64,000 bases of DNA from Ryuthela nishihirai (GCA_038380435.1 JAWZYU010000025.1:50476691-50540690); one strand, 5' to 3'. Shown: positions 10,913 through 22,764, numbered from the stretch's first letter. The notes: generated by a model not told the origin, from the sequence alone. Numbers and translations: made by a program.

Positions 10913-12062
10913 GCCTTACCCAGAGAGCAACTTCTCCCCAACCTGAAGTCCAGTGGGAAATATTTGCCTCAGTTGCTAGCCTCAGCTGCTGATGGCTGCC
11001 ACCGTCTCTTGCACGCTCTCTGTTCTGATTGGTAATTGGCCGGTCTGCTGCTAGGCGACCACTTATCCAATCAACTATGCATCGCTTCCCGTCCTGATGA
11101 ACTCCGGGCTTCTCTTCTGGCCCCTGTAACTTGCAGACTGGACACCAGGCATTCATTATCTACATCACAGATGACTTCCAGAAGGGTCGGGCTCCAGTGT
11201 CATGTCGCCCTCGTGTGTTTTTGTTGCACACGCAATAGCAGAAGAGTTCAGCTTTTCTTCATTACGAAGGAATTTAATTTCATTATCCCTATTTGTTCTC
11301 CAGCATCAACAAGCACGTTCTTTGCCTGTGTTTTTAATTATATCCAAGTGACAGAATCATGTATTGGGAATTAATTAATGCCTTTTGAGTTTGAGATGTC
11401 GGCACTTGGGGCACCCCAGAGACAATATATTTGAGAAGGGAAAAATGGGAGGGTTGGCAGTAGACAACAAAGAGAATACAAAAAAACACAAATTTGGAAG
11501 TATGTAATCTTTCTCCCGTTCATAGGATATTATCTTTTAATCAACTCGTCACTTCTAATTTGTCTCATGACGTTCTAAAGTTTGTTAAATGGAACAATAA
11601 AAACTGTTCAAGAAGCTTTAGAGCCCAGCGCTTCTGACGTAGCTCTTTGCAAATCACGAAAAATATACGCAGTTTAATATTAATACATTGTAGTGTCCAT
11701 ATCTGTCATACATTTCGATTTTTCAGCTGATGTTTGCTTTTCTTTAAACAGAATTTTGAAACAGAGTGAATCGTTGAAATTTTCAATAAAAAGTAGGACG
11801 ATATTTTTGAAATAAATGAGATGCTGGGCTTTTGTGTCAGATCATACTTTTCTCTTGTTTTTTTTTTTCACTCCCCTCAGAGTTTGAATGATAGCTTTTG
11901 CGTTTCTTCTGCTTACCATCTGCTCTTGATTGCTTGAAACTTTCTGTTTGTAAAATTCACCCGCTTTGTAAGTCAAATGACTGAATCCCTGTCAAGTGTA
12001 TTTTTAAGGAGTGCCATGTAAATAGCGTTTAGAGTTAGACGGTGAAAATAAAGATAAGGCTA
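10913..12062. other. Single-copy DNA, nothing recognised
   Basis: Moderate GC at 10960-11180, AT-rich afterwards. No domain in any frame and no repeat family seen. Confidence 0.45.
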
Positions 12063-12065
12063 AAT

Positions 12066-12165
12066 AAATAATAAAAATAAATATCCCCTCAAGCAGCTGC
12101 TTGCCACAGAGGTCTGACAGCAGCCTGTCAGTTTATATGCCATAGTAGAAGATCTGAGAGGAGAG
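12066..12165 (-). mobile_element. SINE2, 3' half only
   Basis: AAATAAATA tail at the left, then the CCCCTCAAGCAGCTGCTTGC block through TAGAAGATCTGAGAGG. The tRNA head is missing. Confidence 0.85.
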
Positions 12166-12462
12166 ATCATTTAGGAGAGATCCCACTTCGCAAGCTTTCT
12201 TGGCATAAAACACATAATGCCTCTCCCCCCTAAAGTTATAGTAGATGGTACTCCCATGTGATTTTTAACAACTGCTCATGCCAGGTCTATGAGAGACATC
12301 AACTTTTAACCGTTAATGTTAATTCTGAGGATTTCTAGAAATTGAAATTCGCTCACTCTACTTTCGATTGATCCCAGCGGGTTGACACTTAGCGTATATT
12401 CTTCTCCTCGGTGAAGGGAACATTTATGCAAAGTTTAGTGCCTCTGGTCTTCTGAGGGCTGA

Positions 12463-15167
12463 GTGGATAAATGGTTCACTAAACTCTCAGAAAGGATAAA
12501 TGATTCACTCAACCCTCAGAAGGGATAAATGGTTCACTCAACCCTCAGAAGGGATAAATGGTTCACTTAACCCTCAGAAGGGATAAATGGTTCACTCAAC
12601 CCTCAGAAGGGATAAATGGTTCACTTAACCCTCAGAAGGGATAAATGGTTCACTCAACCCTCAGAAGGGATAAATGGTTCGCTCAACCCTCAGAAGGGAT
12701 AAATGGTTCACTCAACCTCAGAAGGGATAAATGGTTCACTCAACCCTCAGAAGGGATAAATGGTTCACTCAACCCTCAGAAGGGATAAATGGTTCACTTA
12801 ACCCTCAGAAGGGATAAACGGTTCACTCAACCCTCAGTAGGGATAAATGGTTCGCTCAACCCTCAGAAGGGATAAATGGTTCACTCAACCTCAGAAGGGA
12901 TAAATGGTTCACTCAACCCTCAGAAGGGATAAATGGTTCACTCAACCCTCAGAAGGGATAAATGGTTCACTTAACCCTCAGAAGGGATAAACGGTTCACT
13001 CAACCCTCAGTAGGGATAAATGGTTCACTTAACCCTCAGAAGGGATAAATGGTTCACTCAACCCTCAGAAGGGATAAATGGTTCACTTAACCCTCAGAAG
13101 GGATAAACGGTTCACTCAACCCTCAGTAGGGATAAATGGTTCACTTAACCCTCAGAAGGGATAAATGGTTCACTCAACCCTCAGAAGGGATAATTGGTTC
13201 ACTTAACCCTCACAAGGGATAAATGGTTCACTCAACCCTCAGAAGGGATAAATGATTCACTCAACCCTCAGAAGGGATAAATGATTCACTCAACCCTCAG
13301 AAGGGATAAATGGTTCACTCAACCCTCAGAAGGGATAAATGTTTCACTCAACCTCAGAAGGGATAAATGGTTCACTCAACCCTCAGAAGGGATAAATGGT
13401 TCACTCAACCCTCAGAAGGGATAAATGGTTCACTTAACCTCAGAAGGGATAAATGGTTCACTCAACCCTCAGAAGGGATAAATGGGTCACTCAACCCTCA
13501 GAAGGGATAAATGGTTCACTTAACCCTCAGAAGGGATAAACGGTTCACTCAACCCTCAGTAGGGATAAATGGTTCACTCAACCCTCAGAAGGGATAAATG
13601 ATTCACTCAACCCTCAGAAGGGATAAATGGTTCACTCAACCCTCAGAAGGGATAAATGGTTCACTCAACCTCAGAAGGGATAAATGGTTCACTCAACTCT
13701 CAGAAGGGATAAATGGTTCACTCAACCCTCAGAAGGGATAAATGGTTCACTTAACCCTCAGAAGGGATAAACGGTTCACTCAGCCCTCAGAAGGGATAAA
13801 TGGTTCACTCTCAGCCCTCAGAAGGGATAAATGGTTCACTCTCAGCCCTCAGAAAGGATAAATGTTTCACTCTCAGCCCTCAGAAGGGATAAATGGTTCA
13901 CTTAACCCTCAGAAGGGATAAATGGTTCACTCAATCCTCAGAAGGGATAAATGGTTCACTCAGTCCTCAGAAGGGATAAACGGTTCACTCAACCCTCAGA
14001 AGGGATAAATGGTTCACTTAACCCTCAGAAGGGATAAATGGTTCACTCAATCCTCAGAAGGGATAAATGGTTCACTCAGTTCTCAGAAGGGATAAACGGT
14101 TCACTCAACCCTCAGAAGGGATAAACGGTTCAACCAACCCTCAGAAGGGATAAACGGTTCAACCAACCCTCAGAAGGGATAAACGGTTCAACCAACCCTC
14201 AGAAGGGATAAACGGTTCAACCAACCCTCAGAAGGGATAAATGGTTCACTCAACCCTCAGAAGGGATAATTGGTTCACTCAACCCTCAGAAGGGATAAAT
14301 GGTTCACTTAACCCTCAGAAGGGATAAATGGTTCACTCAACCCTCAGAAGGGATAAATGGTTCACTCTGCCCTCAGAAGGGATAAATGGTTCACTCAACC
14401 CTCAGAAGGGATAAATGGTTCACTCAGCCCTCAGAAGAGATAAATGGTTCACTCAACCCTCAGAAGGGATAAACGGTTCGCTCAACCCTCAGAAGGGATA
14501 AACGGATCACTCAACCCTCAGAAGGGTTAAACGGTTCACTCAACCCTCAGAAGGGATAAATGATTCACTCAACCCTCAGAAGGGATAAATGGTTCGCTCA
14601 ACCCTCAGAAGGGATAAATGGTTCGCTCAATTCTGAGAAGGGATAAATGGTTCACTCAACCCTCAGAAATGATAAATGGTTCGCTCAACCCTCAGAAGGG
14701 ATAAATGGTTCACTCTACCCTCAGAAGGGATAAATGGTTCACTCAATCCTCAGAAGGGATAAATGGTTCACTCAACCCTCAGAAGGGATAAATGGTTCGC
14801 TCAGCCCTCAGAAGGGATAAATGGTTCACTCAACCCTCAGAAGGGATAAATGATTCACTCAACCCTCAGAAGGGATAAATGGTTCACTCAACCCTCAGAA
14901 GTGATAAATGGTTCGCTCAGCCCTCAGAAGGGATAAATGCTTCGCTCAGCCCTCAGAAGGGATAAATGGTTCACTCAACCCTCAGAAGGGATAAATGGTT
15001 CACTCAACCCTCAGAAGGGATAAATGGTTCACTCAGCCCTCAGAAGGGATAAATGGTTCACTCTCAGCCCTCAGAAGGGATAAATGGTTCACTCTCAGCC
15101 CTCAGAAAGGATAAATGTTTCACTCTCAGCCCTCAGAAGGGATAAATGGTTCACTCTCAGCCCTCCA
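12463..15167. repeat. 29-bp minisatellite, about 94 units
   Basis: The unit is GGGATAAATGGTTCACTCAA plus CCCTCAGAA. Variants include TTAACCC, CTCAGCCC, AACGG and 31-bp units with an inserted TC. A run of three 31-bp units occurs both at about 13800-13890 and 15052-15150, showing block duplications of about 1.25 kb inside the array. The array starts in diverged units (AAACTCTCAGAAAGG) and stops sharply before CATCTTTCTTC. Confidence 0.97.
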
Positions 15168-15855
15168 TCTTTCTTCTTATATATCAGATGTTATTTCATA
15201 CATGTAACTCACTTTTGCAGAAAAGATACAATAATAAAGGAAGAAACACAAAAAAGTCGAAATATAGTTTAATTTAATAACTGAATATGTAGGTGATAAT
15301 CCAGTAAGGAAGAGTGAAATGAGAAATTAAGTATTGTAATAATTGTTATCAAGTAATGCATACGACTAACTAGGTTTACAATCTTTTCTACTCTGCACGT
15401 GGCAAGTTATAATTTTCAACCAATCAGTGTTAATTGTCAGTGGTCTAATATGTGTTATAGTTGTTTAAATCCACTAATATTTCTAAGAAAATGTAAAAAA
15501 AAAATTTTTTTCGAAATGCTAAAATTATGAACAAGGATAGATCAGATAGGTGAAGCAAGTTAAGCAAGCACCCAAGTTGTGTACTTGTATGGTAAACACG
15601 ATAATATTAATGATCATAGAAAAGTAGTGGAAAACTCGCCTTAAATCGAAAACCAGCTCTACTTTAATAACCGTGTTAAACAGAAATCGCATTAGTAAAA
15701 TTCGTATTAGTCCGAGACGATGCATATTCATTTTTTGTGAACTGAAGGTTGCTTGATCACAACACTCTGCTTATTTAGGCTTATCCCGTTTATTACTTCA
15801 TACTCAGCTTGCAACAAAAGTGGAGGTCTACTTTTGGCTATCTCTAATGATCCTT
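15168..15855. other. AT-rich single-copy DNA, nothing recognised
   Basis: No repeat family or coding motif seen. An A/T homopolymer run lies at 15496-15510. Confidence 0.5.
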
Positions 15856-15869
15856 CCCTAATGCATTCC

Positions 15870-16253
15870 GGGGCGGGGGTGGCTCAGTCGGTAGCGCGCC
15901 AGGCTCGTAATCTGTAGCTCCTACGTTCGAGACCCAGCTGGGTCAGCGTTGAGATTTATCTCCGCAAAATTCCATGCCCTGCCCACGGTCAGTAGGGGAC
16001 ACCGATGGGCTTGGAAAGACCGCCGTCCTTCGGATGGGACGTTAAGCCGTGGCCCCGTGTGCGAGAGAGCCATACTCTGTGCACGTTAAAGAACACGCTG
16101 GATGGCCTTGACGGGAGGCTACCATCTGTCTTCCAACAGCTGTTCCAGTGGGTCCCCTCCCCCAACCTTCTCTGAGCCTTCGGGGTCCATGTGACCTGGC
16201 CATTTAGCCCATGGTGTTCAAAAAAAGTGCCGCTCAGAGGTAAAACAACCCAA
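15870..16253 (+). mobile_element. SINE1, full-length copy
   Basis: tRNA head to AACCC tail, close to consensus. Perfect 14-bp TSD CCCTAATGCATTCC at 15856-15869 and 16254-16267. Confidence 0.95.
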
Positions 16254-16452
16254 CCCTAATGCATTCCATCGCGAAAACAACACTGCAGGATATTTTCTTC
16301 TGACGAAATAGTTGCTCTAATATTAACTATATTTCGTCGACAACGTTTTCCCAAGAAACACTCTTATTTTGCATGACTTAAAGGTTCAGAATTTTAACAA
16401 ACACAATTCGAAAGATTTTTTTTTTGATTTGCGACACATAGGACAGAGTATT

Positions 16453-16622
16453 CTAGAAGCTACTCCTAGCTTAATACAGGCCTTCTCATACAAGGACATG
16501 CCCTACTACGACAGAAGTCACTGCTGACCACTGCCTTAGTTAGAGCTAACAAAACACACAAAGTTTGCCCTGCTGGAACAGTCGCTAGCTGCCTAACCAC
16601 TATGCCAGTTAAGGCATATTGA
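16453..16622 (-). mobile_element. SINE3, copy 1
   Basis: It shares several blocks with 49940-50116 (CATACAAGGACATGCCC, GAAGTCACTGCTGAC, CCACTATGCCAGTTAAGGC). On the minus strand the end reads AACTGGCATAGTGGTTA, a Pol III A box, so this is probably a third tRNA-derived family. A clean B box is not visible. Confidence 0.65.
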
Positions 16623-16751
16623 TTATTTTACCACTGAGGTGCATTTCCCCACCTCCCTGATTTTAAATTCGATAACTTAAAAAATTTAAAAAGATTGGTT
16701 TATTTTGCCATTGAGCTTCGCTTTTTTTTTTTTAACATAACGGTCAAATAG

Positions 16752-16956
16752 CCGTCCCTTAGGCCGAGTGGTTAGCGCGCTTGGCTGCTGATCAAAGGGA
16801 CCTGGGTTCGAGCCCCGGATAAGGCATGGACGTTTGTGTTGTTTTCTGCTGAGGTCCTGTCATCCTCTCAGATCTTTTACTTTGGCATATAAACTGACAG
16901 GCTCCTGTCAGACCTCTGTGGCAAGCAGCTGCTTGAGGGGGTATATTTTTCTATTT
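16752..16956 (+). mobile_element. SINE2, full-length copy
   Basis: A box AGGCCGAGTGGTTAGCGCG, B box GGGTTCGAGCCCC, body through GCAGCTGCTTGAGGGGGTA. TSD AACGGTCAAATAG / AACGGTCAAATGG at 16739-16751 and 16957-16969 (1 mismatch). Confidence 0.93.
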
Positions 16957-17317
16957 AACGGTCAAATGGCCAAGTCACAAGGACTCCAAGGACTCGGAGA
17001 AGTTTTTGTGCAATCAATAACATAAGCAAAATCAATATGATTACTGTCAGATATATTAAATTTCATGAAAGTTGAACTATTTACTTAAATTAAATTAAGC
17101 TATGCATTCTGTTAAATATTGCATTTTTCAAAGATCATACATATACATATATATAAACACAAGGTCTGATTTGGGGGCCAGCAAGGGGGGCATCTCCTTG
17201 AAAATGTATTAAACTTATGCATTCATTTTTTCAAGATTTTTTAAAAGCATATAGATATAAAGGAAGGAAAAGGTTATATCGCAATGGAAATCCAATCTCT
17301 TGTCTCCCCCCCCCCCA

Positions 17318-17475
17318 CCCTTTATTTATTTCCGGCTCGATGATGTTTCTTGCCCTCCCCTCCCTCCCTTTATTTATTTCCGGCTCGATGGTGTTTCTTG
17401 CCCTCCCTCCCCTCCCTTTATTTATTTCCGGCTCGATGGTGTTTCTTGCCCTCCCTCCCCTCCCTTTATTTTTTT
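17318..17475. repeat. 48-bp tandem repeat, about 3.2 units
   Basis: TTTATTTATTTCCGGCTCGA starts at 17321, 17369 and 17417, with a truncated unit at 17465, giving an exact 48-bp period. As 48 is a multiple of 3, all frames stay open for short stretches; not a gene. Confidence 0.93.
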
Positions 17476-17641
17476 TTTCTAGGTACGGGTTTCTACATAC
17501 ACAGAAGCAAAAAAAAGACAAATACAAGCAAATGAAAGTGGAAAGCATAGTGTAACTTTTTGTTAACGATCAGTGGCTCTTTTATAGTTTGTTTTCCTTT
17601 ATAGATGTTAAGATGAAGGTGTCCTTTATATTTAATGGGAG

Positions 17642-18030
17642 TTGGGTTGGGTTGTTTTACCTCTGAGCGGCACTTTTTTGCACACCATGGGCTAAATGGC
17701 CAGGTCACATGGACCCCGAAGGCTCAGAGAAGGTTGGGGGAGGGGACCCACTGGAACAGCTGTTGGGAGACAGATGGTAACCTCCCGTCAAGGCCATCCA
17801 GCGTGTTCTTTAATGTGCACAGGGTATGGCTCTCCCGTACACGGGGCCACGGCTTAACGTCCCATCCGACGGACGGTGGCCTTTCCAAGCCCATCGGTGT
17901 CCCCTATTGACCGTGGGCAGGGCGGGGAATTTTTGCGGAGATAAATCTCAACGCTGACCCAGCTGGGACTCGAACCTGGAAACTACAGATTACGAGCCTG
18001 GCGCGCTACCGACTGAGCCACCCCCGCCCC
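17642..18030 (-). mobile_element. SINE1, full-length copy
   Basis: TSD TATTTAATGGGAG / TATTTAGTGGGAG at 17629-17641 and 18031-18043 (1 mismatch). Close to consensus. Confidence 0.94.
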
Positions 18031-18043
18031 TATTTAGTGGGAG

Positions 18044-18380
18044 AGTTTTACCTTCCCAGTATCGCGCACCAATGTCCCACCAAATGTGATTCCTCTGGAA
18101 TAGGTTCCAAGAGAGAGGAGATGACATACAGAGTCGTCCATTTGCTGCAACAGCTGCTCAAGACAGCCACCTATCATTACTGGACAGAACAGACTGACAG
18201 CATCATCCATTGCTAGAAAGGCTCAATTGGTTTCTGGTATCTCCAATGAATGGTCTCAACTGACAGAAATCGCGTGCATAATGTCTGCTTCTATACGTAA
18301 TTACATTGTATTGCAAAAAGTAATCGGAGATTTGAGGGGAAGGCCACATTCGGCGCTCGCTAGCTGTAGAAATGGTTTTT
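18044..18380. other. Single-copy DNA, nothing recognised
   Basis: No motif or repeat recognised between the flanking SINE copies. Confidence 0.45.
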
Positions 18381-18381
18381 T

Positions 18382-18588
18382 TTATAAAAATAATAAATAC
18401 CTCCTCAAGCAGCTGCTTGCCACAGAGGTCTGACAGGAGCCTGTCAGTTTATATGCCATAGTAGAAGGTCTGAGAGGATGGCAGGACCTCAGCAGAGAAA
18501 CGACACAAACAGCCATGCATAAGGGACCGGGGCTCGAACCCAGGTCCCTTAGATCAGTAGCCAAGCGCGCTAACCACTCGGCCATGGA
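18382..18588 (-). mobile_element. SINE2, full-length copy
   Basis: Tail TAATAAATA at the left, body, then tRNA head ending CTAACCACTCGGCCATGG. All blocks are near consensus. Confidence 0.9.
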
Positions 18589-18819
18589 AATTTTTTTTAG
18601 ATTATCACTGTAAATTGAGGATCTCACTGGGATCTCGCGAAATATCTGTTTTCCACAATATTCAGTTAATATTTACGGAATTACGGAAGCCGAAACATTT
18701 TACTCTAACTTTTGCTACTCGTGAAATTTACTGTTATAACGAATCTTTCTTTAATATAAATTTAATATTTGAAGTTTGCATAACTTTTTTTTTTCAAATT
18801 TTTTTATCATTTGGAGTTT

Positions 18820-19690
18820 GTACAGACACTTTGTAAGCAGAGTAACAATAAACTTGATGCCTTTGATTCTAGATGCTTGCGCAGTATCTTGGACATTAGG
18901 TGGTTTGATTTTATAAGTAATGATAATGTTAGAAGAAGGATTCAGCATCTCCGTTGAGCAGCATTTTGTGCAGAGAGAGAGACTATTGGTTCGGCCATGT
19001 TCCCCATATGCATAGCTGCAGATTCGCAAATAATATTATGAACAATATGCCCAAAGGCTTCAGGAAAAGTGGGAGACCTAAGATGCGATGGGCAGTTGGG
19101 TTGTTTTACCTCTGAGCGGCACTTTTTTGCACACCATGGGCTAAATGGCCAGGTCACATGGACCCCGAAGGCTCAGAGAAGGTTGGGGGAGGGGACCCAC
19201 TGGAACAGCTGTTGGGAGACAGATGGTAGCCTCCCGTCAAGGACATCCAGCGTGTTCTTTAACGAGCACAGGGTATGGCTCTCCCGCACACGGAGCCACG
19301 GCTTAACGACCCATCCGACGGACGGCGGCCTTTCCAAGCCCATCGGTGTCCCCTACTGACCGTGGGCAGGGCGGGGAATTTTGCGGAGATAAATCTCAAC
19401 GCTGACCCAGCTGGGACTCGAACCTGGGAACTACAGATTACGAGCCTGGCACGCTACCGACTGAGCCACCCCCGCCCCGCGCTGGGCAGACAATGCAAAC
19501 AAGACCTTGTTGGAATTGACCTATAGTAACCAAATGCAGCAGCTGTAGCATTTATCAAACTTATTAACTCCATTACCGTTACACTCTCTGACTAGAAACA
19601 AAGTCTGGAGAGTCGAATTACACTATCTGGTAAGACCTCCGTAGCTCCCGGCGGCATGAAGATTAAATGATGATGATGATGAAATCTTCG
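18820..19690 (+). pseudogene. RTE 3' end, split by SINE1
   Basis: The plus strand carries the RTE C-terminal coding blocks in two pieces, 18820-19095 (ATGCTTGCGCAGTATCTTGG, TTGGTTCGGCCATGTT) and 19479-19680 (GACAATGCAAACAAGACCTT), and ends in (GAT)n at 19667. Several frameshifts. Removing the SINE1 at 19096-19478 restores the order seen in the intact copy at 22864-23353. Confidence 0.85.
19096..19478 (-). mobile_element. SINE1 inserted in RTE 3' end
   Basis: TSD GCGATGGGCAG / GCGCTGGGCAG (1 mismatch) at 19085-19095 and 19479-19489, inside the RTE segment that encodes the RW/A region. Confidence 0.94.
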
Positions 19691-20561
19691 ATAACTGACC
19701 ATTACCTAGTTTTAATCCAAATAAAAATGCTAAACATGTTTACAAGATTCTATTATATTAACAGCTATAAAAAGGTTTTTAATTATTCAGAATTTGAGAA
19801 TTATATTACAAATATCTCCTGTATTCTCATTGTCCATATGAAACTATTTATAGTAATAAGAATGCTAATGATTTACATAACACGCTAATTAGCTTAGTTT
19901 TCCTTAAGGGTAAATGTCTCTCGAAGCTTAAGAAGAAACTTTCACAAGGATGAAAAATGGATCTCCAGGGATCAGATAAAATTAATTAATAAAAAAGAAC
20001 TCTTGTACCATAAATATAAGAAATATCAAGGAAATAATCAAATTAAAGAGGAATATAAAAATTTCAATAAATTTTCAAATTAAAAATTTCTGAAGCTATA
20101 TTATCAGACTGAGTTTAATAAATATGATAATAATTCTAATAAACAATGGAATTTTTTAATTCTTTAAACAAAAGCCACTCCTCTGCAAAAGAATGAAGAT
20201 AGCCAATAACCACCATTGGGCTTGGCACGGCTTCTCATACAACATACGAACATTTTTAAAAATAATGTTTTGGAAAATAAAATAAAGTTGAATATAAGGC
20301 CATTAACTGATAATGAAAATAGTTTGGTAAATGATATTGCTAAGAGTTTCATACAAAACGATAGTTATACGAAGATGATGCTAATACACATGTTAAAGAA
20401 ATTTTTACTTTATTACATTATACTAGTGCGGATTCTAAGGTGCTCTATAATGTTTGTGAAATTGCGGTTAATTCCACTATCTCATATTTAAAATCTAACA
20501 CAGCAGCGTTTTTCAAACTGTAGGTCATGAAATCAACTTAGTGGGTTGTAAAATCAATTTA

Positions 20562-20733
20562 ATAATAAATACCCCCTCAAGTCACAGAGGTCTGACAGCT
20601 TATATGCCATAGTAGAAGGTCTGAGAGGATGGCAGGACCTCAGCAGAAAAACGACACAAACAGCCATGCTTTACCAGGGGCTCGAACCCAGGTCCCTTAG
20701 ATCAGTAGCCAAGCGCGCTAACCACTCGGCCAT
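20562..20733 (-). mobile_element. SINE2, left half of an inverted dimer
   Basis: Minus-oriented copy lacking the CAGCTGCTTGCCA block, ending at its tRNA head (CTCGGCCATGG) directly against the head of the next copy. Left TSD AAAATCAATTTA at 20550-20561. Confidence 0.9.
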
Positions 20734-20895
20734 GGGCCGTCCTTTAGCCGAACGCGCTTGGTTACTGATCTAAGGGATCTGTCGTTTTTCTGCTGAGGGC
20801 CTGCAGTCCTCTCAGACCTTCTACTATGGCATATAAACTGACAGGCTCCTGTCAGACCTCTGTGACAAGCAGCTGCTTGAGGGGGTATATTATAT
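20734..20895 (+). mobile_element. SINE2, right half of an inverted dimer
   Basis: Plus-oriented copy starting GCCGTCCTTTAGCCGAACGC, with the B-box region deleted (GGGATCTGTCGTTTT). It ends in the TATATTATAT tail, followed by AAAATCAATTTA at 20896-20907, the second half of a TSD that flanks the pair as a unit. Confidence 0.9.
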
Positions 20896-21450
20896 AAAAT
20901 CAATTTAGTGGGTCGCGACCAGTAATTTTTTTATTAAATAGAATAGAAAATATCAGAGGGAATCTCACAAACTGGGTCGTGATGTAAAAAATTTCTTACT
21001 GTGGCTCGCAATCAAAAAAGTTAGAAAAACACTGTATTAAAGAATAGTGAAATATACTGACAGCTCAAATATTGCAGCTTTTTTCGTAACTACATTTGAA
21101 ATTTATTACTCATTTAGTTTCGCTTTTGAAAAACGACATTTTACAGATGCTATGAAAAAATTCAACTGTTACACCTATTTATAAATAAGGAAATCTTAAA
21201 TGATACTTGAATTATGGCCCAATCTCAATTCTTTCAATATTTCCAAAAGTTCTATAAAAGCTTATGAAAAAAGTTTCATGAATTATTTATAAAATAAGGA
21301 AATATAAAAAAATTAGTATGGTTTTCGGAGAAAATATACAAAGAAAGCAATACTTAAATTTACTGGGCATGATGATTACTGGACATTTAACGAACACAAA
21401 AACACAGCGTCTTTGTTCACTGATATTCGTAAAGCATTGACTGTCTAGGT

Positions 21451-22292
21451 CGGGAATCGGCGGTTCTGAGCACTCAAAAAATGGCTCTTGGCATTTTTTT
21501 GTTTCCACATTCAACTCAGAAAAAGTTTCAATTCTTGTTATTGAGAAGCAAGCATTAGAGTAGGTTGGCAGACCTTAGTTTGCGGGGAGGGGGTGGCTCA
21601 GTCGGTAGCGCACCAGGCTCGTAATCTGTAGTTCCCAGGTTCGAGTCCCAGCTGGGTCAGCGTTGAGATTTATCTCCGCAAAAATTCCCCGCCCTGCCCA
21701 CGGTCAGTAGGGGACACCGATGGGCTTGGAAAGGCCGCCGTCCGTCGGATGGGACGTTAAGCCGTGGCTCCGTGTGTGGGAGAGCCATACCCTGTGCACG
21801 TTAAAGAACACGCTGGATGGCCTTGACGGGAGGCTACCATCTGTCTCCCAACAGCTGTTCCAGTGGGTCCCCAACCTTCTCTGAGCCTTCGGGGTCCATG
21901 TGACCTGGCCATTTAGCCCATGGTGTGCAAAAAAGTGCCGCTCAGAGGTAAAACAACCCAACCTTAGTTTGAGGGAACTGATGCAATGTAAATGCTCTTA
22001 ATACACTCTAAATTTAAGTTGGTCGAGAAGATTGCATTTCAAACGTCACACTAATGAATGGAAGATTTTTTAATAATTATTTGCAATAGTTTTATTGCAT
22101 AAACTTGAATTACACCTTTTTTTATATTTACACTTTAAGGTTTTATTTTTGTTCGTAAAATAATCTGCGATTTCTTTTTTCTGTTACTGCTCTTGACTCA
22201 ATAAAGATTATGATTTGTTGCTCTCAAAATTTGTTGGTCTACCTTTTTTATTCTGTTTTGGTTCTTTACCCAAGAAAGATTGCGAACCCCTG
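21451..22292. mobile_element. hAT-type element carrying SINE1
   Basis: The right end, read inward, is CAGGGGTTCGCAATCTTTC, a typical hAT terminus. Flanks GTCTAGGT (21443-21450) and CTCTAGAT (22293-22300) match at 6 of 8 bases, and removing the segment rejoins LINE coding blocks. The left terminus is degenerate. Confidence 0.65.
21583..21960 (+). mobile_element. SINE1 inserted in hAT element
   Basis: Perfect 11-bp TSD ACCTTAGTTTG at 21572-21582 and 21961-21971. A short deletion in the GGGTCCCCTCCCCCAACC block near 21868. Confidence 0.94.
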
Positions 22293-22414
22293 CTCTAGAT
22301 CATAGTATCCCATTAACAACTTTTTGATATTGGTATTAGAGGTAGAATTTATTATTGGTTTAAGAGTTACCTCGAAAACAGAATGGAAGCAGTTAAAACT
22401 AATAATAGGTATAG

Positions 22415-22577
22415 TAGAGTCGCTAAAAGATATCCGAACCCTATGGTTGTTTACAGAATTCAGAAAAAATATCTGACACGAAGGTTGCCAACTAATTTCT
22501 AAAAAAAATCGTTGCCAGATATTTTTCTGAATTCTGTAATCAACCATAGGGTTCGGATATTTTTTTGAGCGACTGTA
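22415..22577. mobile_element. Palindromic Tc1-type MITE in the LINE
   Basis: Arms read TAGAGTCGCTAAAAGATATCC at the left and GGATATTTTTTTGAGCGACTGTA at the right (inverted). It lies between two consecutive reverse-transcriptase blocks of the LINE. Confidence 0.85.
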
Positions 22578-22764
22578 GTTTTTTTTTTAGTTTGTTCAAG
22601 AGGTGTTCCTCAAATATCTCTTCTTGGACCTGTTCTGTTTATTATTTACATAAATGATTTATGTTCTTACAATCTAGAAAACAAAATTATTAAATTAATA
22701 TTAATGATTCTGTGAGGTTCATTTCAGTGAATTGTGTGAATACTGAGAATTTACTCCTACATGG

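Larger units (their letters stand above)
20504..21034. mobile_element. hAT-type element carrying SINE2 dimer
   Basis: Left end CAGCGTTTTTCAAACTGTAG and right end (reverse complement) CAGTGTTTTTCTAACTTTTT resemble hAT termini, and the interior has the GTGGGTCGCGACC block common near such ends. An 8-bp TSD is poor (TAACACAG / TATTAAAG), so the borders are tentative. Confidence 0.6.
19960..22735 (+). pseudogene. Jockey/CR1-type LINE reverse transcriptase, broken and multiply interrupted
   Basis: Reverse-transcriptase pieces appear in order on the plus strand: the linker at 19990-20090; a VTPIYK and LNYGPISILSIFPKVL block at 21165-21260 (the RT motif around NYRPISL); SLFTDIRKALT at 21410-21440; GIRGRIYYWFKSYLENRMEA at 22340-22400; and GVPQISLLGPVLFIIYINDL at 22600-22665 (cf. 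GVPQGSxLGPLLF). Several stops and frameshifts, so no product is expected. Insertions: a hAT element with a SINE2 dimer (20504-21034), a second hAT with SINE1 (21451-22292) and a Tc1 MITE (22415-22577). The clade is uncertain; only RT motifs were used. Confidence 0.8.

Noticed and set aside
10546..11374. Open frames of 106-148 codons as genes
   Set aside because: They overlap on both strands, cross an inverted repeat and show no domain.
12463..15167. A CRISPR-like array
   Set aside because: Units are contiguous 29-bp repeats without unique spacers, in a eukaryotic context.
16765..16820. A genuine tRNA-Ser/Leu gene
   Set aside because: A and B boxes are present, but the acceptor stem does not close and the SINE2 body and TSD follow.
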